Assembly (NCBI GenBank): GCA_002451155.1
Contig: DKBG01000227.1
Coordinates: 33,545-48,089, forward strand
Direction of reading: 5' to 3'
Source of the DNA: Ignavibacteria bacterium UBA6906
Lineage (GTDB): Bacteria > Bacteroidota > Ignavibacteria > UBA10030 > UBA6906
Length of the DNA stretch: 14,545 bases
In this document: piece by piece, positions 1 through 5,672 of the stretch
How the letters are laid out: each line of letters opens with the position of its first letter
Numbering within the stretch: position 1 is the first letter of the stretch
The notes under the pieces: generated by a model
Database searches by the model: none
Seen by the model: the letters and a program-made list of their open reading frames with translations, nothing else
What the model was told of the DNA's origin: nothing
Translations under genes and position numbers: made by a program

Positions 1-1683
1 CAGGTAGGCTATCATCCCAACCAGAAGAAGACCGCGGTCATCGAACTTGACAGAAACGACAGTCCCCACACCATTGCCCGCCTGCTCAAGGTCACCGGGA
101 GTGCCGAAGAGTCGGAGGTGTTTCGGGCGGAGCCGAAGATCTGGGGGGAGTATCTCCGGTACACCTACGCCACATTCGATTTCTCACCGGTAAAGGAGAA
201 CGGGCTCTACGTCATCGAGTACGGCGACCAGCGGTCAGCGGCGTTGAGAATCGCCTCCGATGTGTATGAGAGCGCGTGGCACCCGACTCTCGATCTGTTC
301 TTTCCGGTGCAGATGGATCATATGCGTGTCACCGAAGCGTATCGGGTCTGGCACGGGGCATCCCACCTTGACGACGCATTACAGGCACCGGTGAATCACG
401 AACACTTCGATCTGTATGCGCAGGGCCCCACGACCGACACGGGCTACGAGCCCGGAGAGCATATCCCGGGATTGAATGTTGGAGGATGGTTCGACGCGGG
501 TGATTTTGACATCCGGACGCAGACACAGTACTCGACGATTCTCAGCCTGGTCCAGACCTGGGAAGACTTCCATCCCACGAGAGACGAGACACGCGTCAAT
601 CAGCACACCCGGGCGGTGGAACTCCATTGTCCGGACGGTACGCCGGACCTCCTGCAGCAGATAGAACATGGCACGCTGCAGCTTGTTGCCCAGCATAAAG
701 CCATAGGTCACGCCATCCCGGGGATCGTCGAAGCGCATCTGTCTCAGTACACGCATCTGGGAGACGCGGTCACCACGACCGATAACCTGGTGTACAATCC
801 CGCACTGGATAGTCTCCAGTCCGATGGATTCACGAGTGGAACGTTCGATGACCGCTGGGCATTTACGAGCAAGTCGAGCGCATTGAACTACGGTTCCGCC
901 GCGGCACTCGCTGCCGCGAGTCGGGCACTCCGCGGCTATAATGACACGCTGGCTGGCCGGTGCCTGTCGATTGCCCGGGGAATCTGGACGGAGGAACACA
1001 GCCACCCGCCGGATGTTTTTCGCCACGGGAACACGACTGGCGGTCCTCTAGAGGATGAGGAACTCAAAGCAGCCACCGAGCTATTGATCTGCACCAGGGA
1101 GAATCAATATGCTCAGCGTATTTATGCGTTGTTGCCACACATCGAGGCCAATTTCGGCCGGACGGCCGCATCTGCCGTACGTGCCATTCCGTTCATGGAC
1201 GGGAAGTACAAAATGAGCATCGAGCCGCTCGTCAAGCGGTACAGAGCGCAGGCGGAGACGCTCCAGGGGCAAAACCCCTTCAGTGTTCCTATTTCCACGG
1301 GTGGCTGGGGCGGAAACGCGTTAATCGTCGGCTTCGCCAATACAGGCTATCTTCTGCACAAAGCGTTCCCGGACATCATCGGAGCAGACTATACATTGAC
1401 CGGCCTGGGATACCTCTTCGGATGCCATCCCGGCTCCGGGCTGTCGTTCGTGTCGGGGGTGGGAGCTGAATCGAAGAGGGTGGCCTACGGGAGCAATCGA
1501 GCGGACTTTTCCTTCATCGCGGGCGGCGTTGTTCCGGGCATCCTGATCGTCAAGCCCGATTTCCCGGAGAACAAGGATGACTGGCCGTTCCTATGGGGAG
1601 AGAATGAATATGTCGTCAATCTTGCCGCCAGCTATCTCTATCTCGTCCATGCCGCAAACGACTTGTTGAATGGGCCAGATTGA
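1..1683 (+). CDS. Glycoside hydrolase family 9 protein, 5'-truncated
   Basis: The reading frame is open from base 1 to the TGA at 1681-1683, giving 560 residues with the true start and any signal peptide off the left edge. It opens with QVGYHPNQKKTAVIELD, the signature start of the Ig-like domain (CelD_N) that precedes many GH9 catalytic domains. That domain covers roughly residues 1-85 and an (alpha/alpha)6-barrel catalytic domain follows to the end. GGWFDAGDFD at about 161-170 carries the DAGD motif, whose Asp165 and Asp168 match the GH9 catalytic base region. GENEYVVNLAAS near the C-terminus supplies Glu536 as the expected acid. GH9 enzymes are inverting beta-glycosidases, mostly endoglucanases, with some exo-acting and glucosaminidase members. 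The usual HHR-type motif after SFVSGVG is replaced by VAYGSNR, so cellulase activity should not be assumed. No dockerin, carbohydrate-binding module or T9SS domain follows. The family call is firm but the substrate is unknown. Confidence 0.93.
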   Translation, partial: QVGYHPNQKKTAVIELDRNDSPHTIARLLKVTGSAEESEVFRAEPKIWGEYLRYTYATFDFSPVKENGLYVIEYGDQRSAALRIASDVYESAWHPTLDLFFPVQMDHMRVTEAYRVWHGASHLDDALQAPVNHEHFDLYAQGPTTDTGYEPGEHIPGLNVGGWFDAGDFDIRTQTQYSTILSLVQTWEDFHPTRDETRVNQHTRAVELHCPDGTPDLLQQIEHGTLQLVAQHKAIGHAIPGIVEAHLSQYTHLGDAVTTTDNLVYNPALDSLQSDGFTSGTFDDRWAFTSKSSALNYGSAAALAAASRALRGYNDTLAGRCLSIARGIWTEEHSHPPDVFRHGNTTGGPLEDEELKAATELLICTRENQYAQRIYALLPHIEANFGRTAASAVRAIPFMDGKYKMSIEPLVKRYRAQAETLQGQNPFSVPISTGGWGGNALIVGFANTGYLLHKAFPDIIGADYTLTGLGYLFGCHPGSGLSFVSGVGAESKRVAYGSNRADFSFIAGGVVPGILIVKPDFPENKDDWPFLWGENEYVVNLAASYLYLVHAANDLLNGPD

Positions 1684-1771
1684 GGAGTCGAAAGACCCTG
1701 CGCAGCCAAGAAGAAACGGTTGCCCTGCTCGTGAAGGGATGGACGAGCGATCAACGCGCGGGCGACTCACC

Positions 1772-1808
1772 CGACGTGCAGCTCCGCGCTCACGCGGCGG
1801 AGCCGTCG
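1772..1808. terminator. Stem-loop between convergent GH9 and VOC genes
   Basis: An inner 7-bp stem (GCTCCGC at 1781-1787 with GCGGAGC at 1797-1803) is extended by an outer 5-bp stem (CGACG 1772-1776 with CGTCG 1804-1808), with a 4-base bulge on the left side. It lies in the 135-bp gap between two genes that end toward each other, where a bidirectional terminator would be expected. Neither side has a proper T-run after the stem, so termination is inferred from position and folding only. Confidence 0.35.
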
Positions 1809-1818
1809 CGTTGAAAAA

Positions 1819-2307
1819 CTATGACCTTCCGGCTGCCTGCCGGAGAGTGCGAATGTCAAGCTTTTTCATTTGGAGCAAAGCCTCCATCACCTTTCCAGAT
1901 CGTTTCGGGTCGCCTCCCAGCAACTCACCCAACGCTGCCGGAACGATCTGCCATGACACTCCGTATTTGTCCTTCAACCAGCCACATTGTTGCGCCTTTT
2001 GATCTCCACCTTCGGAAAGCTTGTTCCAGTAGTAGTCGATTTCTTCCTGTGTCTCGCAGTTCACCATAAACGATATCGACTCGTTGAATCTGAACAGAGG
2101 GCCCCCGTTAAGCGCAACATAGGGCTGCCCCTCGATCTCAAAGGAGACAGTCATCACGGTTCCCCCTCTCCTCCCGGACCTTTCGGCTGCTGCGTCACCA
2201 TAACGAGAGATTGTGCCGATTCTTGAATTCTTGAATATCGACACGTAGAAATTCGCCGCTTCTTCGGCCTGGTCGTCGAACCAGAGGCAAGGGGTGATCT
2301 TCTGCAT
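1819..2307 (-). CDS. PhnB-like VOC-fold protein (3-dmu-9_3-mt family)
   Basis: A 162-residue protein starting MQKITPCLWFDDQAEEAANF. This is the standard opening of the PhnB-like / '3-demethylubiquinone-9 3-methyltransferase' subfamily of the vicinal oxygen chelate (glyoxalase/bleomycin-resistance) fold. Other family hallmarks are FNESISFMVNCETQEEIDYYW (about residues 74-94), CGWLKDKYGVSWQIVP (108-123) and the LLQMKKLDI tail (144-152). Length matches the family. The ATG at 2307 was chosen because homology begins there and an AGGGA Shine-Dalgarno-like sequence lies just upstream; the open frame extends to 2385 but that part shows no family features. The family name is historical: members are small cytoplasmic, often dimeric proteins without demonstrated methyltransferase activity, so the substrate here is unknown. 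The gene lies 208 bp after the YciI gene and converges on GH9. Confidence 0.93.
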   Translation of the reverse strand: MQKITPCLWFDDQAEEAANFYVSIFKNSRIGTISRYGDAAAERSGRRGGTVMTVSFEIEGQPYVALNGGPLFRFNESISFMVNCETQEEIDYYWNKLSEGGDQKAQQCGWLKDKYGVSWQIVPAALGELLGGDPKRSGKVMEALLQMKKLDIRTLRQAAGRS

Positions 2308-2319
2308 AGGGAATTCCCT
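2308..2319. promoter_or_regulatory. 12-bp perfect palindrome overlapping the VOC ribosome-binding site
   Basis: AGGGAATTCCCT is its own reverse complement and abuts the VOC start codon (ATG at 2307-2305, minus strand). Read on the minus strand, its first half supplies the only Shine-Dalgarno-like sequence (AAAGGGA). It could be an operator or simply chance. No second copy was seen in the window. Confidence 0.25.
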
Positions 2320-2515
2320 TTGAGTAAAGGACCGGAGGAGTCGCGCTCCCCCACGTGAACTAGAGAGCGAACAATCACTCATCAACCAGGAATGTCGTTC
2401 GTTCCCTGCCCGCGGGACACCCTGGTGATTCGAACGGGACTGTTCCAGAGGGCTCAGCGGATAACCGAGCGGTTCCAGATACGGCCTGTCGGCCCGGTCC
2501 GCCCATTTTCCTTCC

Positions 2516-2956
2516 TTATCCTCTTCTCTGCTTCTCCAGCTGTGCCTTCACCGTCGGATTTTCTGCTGCGTTCTGCACGTCTTCCGGAAAATCCTCATGC
2601 TCAAACACCTGTCGGACCTCAATGACATCACCCTCCTGCGCGGGCACTCGTTTTGCCCAATCGACGGCTTCTTCCCTTGATTTCGCCTGGATCATCCAGT
2701 ACCCACCGAGGACTTCCTTCGACTCGACGAACGGACCGTCGGTAAGAGCGGGTCTTCCTCCCTTGAAGGACACTCTCACCGCAGTCGCGGGGGGATGCAG
2801 CCCGTCGAGTGAAATGAGCGCGCCGGCTTTCGCCAGCTGCTCGTTATACTTCATCATCTCTTCTACGTCTTCAACAGCCGGCGTGAAATCCGCCCCCGCC
2901 TTTTCTCCCTCCTTGCCCTGGTAGACGCCAGGAATCATAAGCATCATGAATCGCAT
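2516..2956 (-). CDS. YciI family (DGPF-domain) protein
   Basis: A 146-residue protein starting MRFMMLMIPG. It carries the diagnostic block TDGPFVESKEVLGGYWMIQ at about residues 72-90, which defines the YCII-related/DGPF family of ferredoxin-like alpha-beta proteins. DGLHPP at 51-56 includes the conserved histidine region (His54). Length is normal for the DGPF subgroup, with a charged tail after the domain. A GAGGTG ribosome-binding site about six bases before the ATG fixes the start. The gene begins 34 bp after the MaoC gene ends, so the two are probably cotranscribed. Members are small cytoplasmic proteins; some are thought to be enzymes, but most, including this type, have no known reaction. 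DGPF and PhnB-like proteins are often found beside ECF sigma factors in other bacteria, but no sigma factor is present here. Confidence 0.95.
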   Translation of the reverse strand: MRFMMLMIPGVYQGKEGEKAGADFTPAVEDVEEMMKYNEQLAKAGALISLDGLHPPATAVRVSFKGGRPALTDGPFVESKEVLGGYWMIQAKSREEAVDWAKRVPAQEGDVIEVRQVFEHEDFPEDVQNAAENPTVKAQLEKQRRG

Positions 2957-2990
2957 TGGAGCACCTCAATCGTGACTGATAGAATTCTGG

Positions 2991-3419
2991 TTATGCCAGC
3001 GGCAGCGTGTAGCAGACGGCGGTTCCATCCAGCACAACAGATCCATCGGCAAGCAAGACCCGCGTCTCAAGCTCTGTAATCGGCTTGTCGGAGCGCACTT
3101 TTGTCACAAGGACTTCACCGGTAATCGTATCGCCGGGGCGGACAGGCGCTTTGAACGTCCAGTTGACCTGCAGGAAGACTGTTCCGGGACCCGGGAGATC
3201 TTCCGCGACGACAGCATTGAGTATGGCGCTCGTGATCCCTCCCTGGACAACAATCCCGCCGAATCGGGACTTCCGGGCCGCTTCTTCATCGTAGTGGATC
3301 GGATTTCGATCGCCGCTTATCTCCGTGAAGAGCTCGATGTCGCGACTCGTCACAGCCCTCGACCGGCGTGCCTTCTGGCCGATCGATGGCATTCCGTTTG
3401 GCCACACAATGGTTGTCAT
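2991..3419 (-). CDS. MaoC-like (R)-specific enoyl-CoA hydratase
   Basis: A 142-residue single hot-dog domain protein starting MTTIVWPNGMPSIGQ. The hydratase-2 motif is clear: FTEISGDRNPIHYDEEAA at about residues 31-48, with Asp37, Asn39 and His42 matching the catalytic Asp/His pair of PhaJ-type hydratases. GGIVVQGG (53-60) follows, as is usual. The family hydrates trans-2-enoyl-CoA to (R)-3-hydroxyacyl-CoA, linking fatty acid oxidation to other pathways, but several MaoC proteins act on other CoA thioesters. The length is that of the short PhaJ class. The open frame runs back to 3584, but homology starts at the ATG at 3419. A GGAGGT abuts this ATG and a stronger AAGGAGG lies 13 bases upstream, so spacing is not ideal for either. 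No fatty-acid or polyhydroxyalkanoate genes are nearby to name the substrate. Confidence 0.92.
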   Translation of the reverse strand: MTTIVWPNGMPSIGQKARRSRAVTSRDIELFTEISGDRNPIHYDEEAARKSRFGGIVVQGGITSAILNAVVAEDLPGPGTVFLQVNWTFKAPVRPGDTITGEVLVTKVRSDKPITELETRVLLADGSVVLDGTAVCYTLPLA

Positions 3420-3510
3420 ACCTCCGGGTGTTCCTCCTTCCTGTAGTCCCTTCTGCGGAATATCTTCAGGGGTCGACCGCGAGTTCAGGTCCCGATCCGT
3501 CTCGAGCGTG

Positions 3511-3552
3511 GGGCAGGAGGCAGCCAGCACATGCTGCCGGCGTGTCCTGCCC
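3511..3552. repeat. Long intergenic stem-loop downstream of the DUF1579-like gene
   Basis: An outer 8-bp stem (GGGCAGGA 3511-3518 with TCCTGCCC 3545-3552) stacks on an inner 6-bp stem (GGCAGC 3519-3524 with GCTGCC 3533-3538). The hairpin loop is 8 bases and there is a one-sided 6-base bulge (3539-3544). It sits 37 bp past the stop of the DUF1579-like gene and ahead of the MaoC gene. No T-run follows on the minus strand, so it may be a processing or Rho-assisted end, or an RNA structure in the MaoC leader. Confidence 0.5.
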
Positions 3553-3588
3553 CCCCGCGCCCCGTTCGACCCCGCACCAGTCAATCGC

Positions 3589-4122
3589 TCAGCGGCTCAC
3601 CCGGCGGAGTTTTTCTTCTCCGCTGCCCGCCGTCTTGCCTCCGAGTGTCGCGTTCCAGGAAAGCGTATACGCATCAGGGCCGTCCAGCGTCAAGGCAGCC
3701 TTTTCCACATACGGTTTCCCCTCCCATCTCCCGTCGTACTGCACGGAAACGGCATTCGGCTTCGTCCAGGACCCCTTGTGGTCATGTGTTTCGCCGGCAT
3801 TGGTGACCGAGAAGACATGTACCTTCCCGCCACCGGCGTCGTACCCAACGATATTGAATGATTTATACGTGCTTCCGTCCTCCATTGTGACTACTTCATC
3901 CATCAGGAATCCCCAGCCGTCTGATACGCTTGAGTTCACATGACGAATCTTTCCCTTCATGGATTTTCCCCCCATCGTCATCGTCGCCTCGCCTTCAAAC
4001 GTCCCCACGATTGTACTGAGTTTCCGGATCTGCTCCGGCGGACTGCTCACCTCCTGAGATTGCCCCCGCTGCACGACTGACGCACAGAGGAGAGCGATTG
4101 CCACAACAGACATCCGCTTCAT
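3589..4122 (-). CDS. Small exported protein, DUF1579-like
   Basis: A 177-residue protein from the MKRMSVVAIALL start. A basic N-terminus and hydrophobic stretch (about residues 5-18) look like a signal peptide ending around residue 22; there is no good lipobox before Cys13. The mature part is one beta-rich domain. It begins QIRKLSTIVGTFEGEATMTM and continues with MKGKIRHVNS, FLMDEVVTMEDGS, FNIVGYDAGGGKVHVFSV and YTLSWNATLGGK. That order resembles DUF1579-type proteins, in which a lipocalin-like barrel follows an opening 'L...VGTWEG' strand. The function of the family is unknown. The start is uncertain: an in-frame ATG at 4203 has a better Shine-Dalgarno (GGAGGT, four bases away) but would place 27 residues before the signal peptide. 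The ATG at 4122 is preceded by GGCGGGGGTCGT. Expression may depend on the promoter at 4416-4444. Confidence 0.75.
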   Translation of the reverse strand: MKRMSVVAIALLCASVVQRGQSQEVSSPPEQIRKLSTIVGTFEGEATMTMGGKSMKGKIRHVNSSVSDGWGFLMDEVVTMEDGSTYKSFNIVGYDAGGGKVHVFSVTNAGETHDHKGSWTKPNAVSVQYDGRWEGKPYVEKAALTLDGPDAYTLSWNATLGGKTAGSGEEKLRRVSR

Positions 4123-4592
4123 ACGACCCCCGCCTGAATAGTTTACGGTGATTGTGAATTTGATGGCGCGTTTGTTCCTCGGAAGGACACTGATGCCCGC
4201 CATGTGAACCTCCATGATCGGGTCAATGGAACAGAGGATAGACGTGTGAGGGCAGCTCGGTTCGGATGAATAGCGGTCAAGATCGAGGACCGATTGAACG
4301 GATAACGCGGACGCGAAGGGAGGAGACGTCGGTACGCTGCATGCGTGCTGCGCATATGAGTGCGTCCGGAAGTGAAGGCACCAAAGAACGGACAACCCTG
4401 AACAGGCAACCCACGTCTATATGAAAATCAGTGCATAGAGTCAAGCGTGACGTTCGACAGCAGACAATGGGGCTGGAAACCGAGGGGATTAGAGTCTTCC
4501 GGCGAGTGAGCATCACCGATTCTGTGCAGGACCAGGCTCTTGTCTGAAGAAAGGAACTCCCGGGAGTAGTGCGGGGAGGCCGCGGGGTGTCT
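4123..4592. other. 470-bp intergenic region (leader and promoter of the DUF1579-like gene)
   Basis: This gap lies between the aldo/keto reductase stop and the DUF1579-like start. It holds a sigma-70-like minus-strand promoter (4416-4444), a GGAGGT/ATG start candidate in frame with the downstream gene (4203), and a 12-bp palindrome just past the reductase stop (ACTCCCGGGAGT, 4556-4567). On the minus strand that palindrome is followed by TTCCTTTCTT, so it could be a weak terminator. Open frames in the gap start only at TTG codons and resemble no family I recognise. Confidence 0.6.
4416..4444 (-). promoter_or_regulatory. Sigma-70-like promoter
   Basis: Read on the minus strand: TTGACT (4444-4439), a 17-base spacer, then TATAGA (4421-4416). 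This is close to the TTGACA-N17-TATAAT consensus. Transcription would start near 4409, leaving about 290 bases before the ATG at 4122, or about 205 before the alternative ATG at 4203. Confidence 0.55.
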
Positions 4593-5576
4593 TCACCAGC
4601 GGTGGTGCACTTCCGTGCGGACAATACTGTTGTAGACAGAACGGATCCGTCTCATTGTCTCATCGGAAAGCGGTGGAAGATCAGCCGCCTTTACATTCTC
4701 CTCCACCTGGCCAGCGTGCTTCGCTCCGGGAATGGCACAGGTGACCTCCGGGAACATGAGAACCCACCGTAACGCCAATTGTGCCATTGTCGAGTCCGAG
4801 GGTAACAGTGGCCGCAACGCTTCGATCGCCTCCAGGCCGAGCGGAAAGTCGAGGCCGGAGAACGTTTCGCCCCGGTCAAACGCTTCACCCGATCGATTAA
4901 ATGCACGGTGGTCGTCCTGCTCGAATGCAGTGTCAGGTCTGAATTTTCCTGTGAGAAGTCCGGACGAAAGGGGAAGCCTGACGAGAATACCGACTCTCCG
5001 GCGACGCGCCTCGGCGAAGAAGAGCTCCGCGGGCCTCTGGCGAAAGATGTTGAATATGATCTGAACGGTTTGAAGCCCAGGATACTCAATCGCTTTCAGG
5101 CCTTCTTCGACCTTCTCCACACTTACCCCGTAGTAGCGGACTTTCCCCTCCCGGACCAGGCCGTCGAGCCAGCCGAAGACCTCGGGACGATAGTAGATCT
5201 CCGTCGGGGGACAATGAAGTTGCAGAAGATCAAGCGCTTCCATCCTCAGATTCTTCAGGCTACGGTCCACAAAAGCCGTGAGGCGTTGCTGCGTATAGCC
5301 ATCAGCGACGTGCGGGGTAATCCTGCGGCCGACCTTGGTGGCAACATAGAACGGCTCCTGGCGTTCACGTTTTAGGCGCGCCAAAAGTGTCTCGCTCCGT
5401 CCGTCGCCGTACACATCGGCGGTGTCGAAAAAGTTCACCCCATTATCGAGCGCGCGGTGAAGGGCGGCGATTGAATCATCGTCGTTCACTGTACCCCAGG
5501 TCCCTCCGATCGCCCAGGCGCCGAAACTGATCGTCGAGACTCGCCACCCGGTGCGGCCCAGGTCACGGTATTTCAT
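4593..5576 (-). CDS. Aldo/keto reductase family oxidoreductase
   Basis: A 327-residue cytoplasmic protein starting MKYRDLGRTGWRVSTISFG, the usual opening of bacterial aldo/keto reductases. It forms a (beta/alpha)8 barrel and uses NADPH to reduce carbonyl compounds. The catalytic tetrad is complete: Asp51 and Tyr56 in FFDTADVYG, Lys81 in ATKVG and His121 in LQLHCPP. The cofactor-binding end IPGAKHAGQVEENV lies at about 282-295. Length is normal for the family. The ATG at 5576 was chosen because homology begins there; only a weak GGCGAAAG ribosome-binding site precedes it, and the open frame continues to 5657 without family features. It follows the kinase gene by 96 bp on the same strand and may be read through from it. 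The physiological substrate cannot be told from sequence. Confidence 0.95.
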   Translation of the reverse strand: MKYRDLGRTGWRVSTISFGAWAIGGTWGTVNDDDSIAALHRALDNGVNFFDTADVYGDGRSETLLARLKRERQEPFYVATKVGRRITPHVADGYTQQRLTAFVDRSLKNLRMEALDLLQLHCPPTEIYYRPEVFGWLDGLVREGKVRYYGVSVEKVEEGLKAIEYPGLQTVQIIFNIFRQRPAELFFAEARRRRVGILVRLPLSSGLLTGKFRPDTAFEQDDHRAFNRSGEAFDRGETFSGLDFPLGLEAIEALRPLLPSDSTMAQLALRWVLMFPEVTCAIPGAKHAGQVEENVKAADLPPLSDETMRRIRSVYNSIVRTEVHHRW

Positions 5577-5672
5577 TGTTGTACTTTCGCCAGAATTCAC
5601 AAACGAACCAGGCACGGCGAACAAAGAGAAGAACCGCTCGATCCCTGGATTCAACACTCCTCCCGAGGGCTC

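Noticed and set aside
379..1026. A 215-residue minus-strand open frame inside the GH9 gene
   Set aside because: The GH9 frame carries clear family motifs over the same bases; the opposite frame has none.
2219..2234. Tandem 8-base repeat ATTCTTGA x2
   Set aside because: It lies within the VOC coding sequence and encodes a normal Phe-Lys-Asn-Ser-Arg-Ile stretch; two copies are not significant.
2420..2475. Possible tRNA on the minus strand, with GTTCGAATC resembling a T-loop
   Set aside because: The bases flanking the loop do not form a T-stem (only one pair), and no acceptor or anticodon stem could be drawn.
3545..3570. C-rich tract that might mark a frameshift or a switch
   Set aside because: It is intergenic and only seven Cs long, so it would not alter any reading frame.
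4143..4624. Two further minus-strand open frames in the intergenic region before the DUF1579-like gene
   Set aside because: At least one starts at TTG without a ribosome-binding site, the compositions are Arg/Ser/Pro-rich as expected for chance frames in GC-rich DNA, and one overlaps the end of the aldo/keto reductase.
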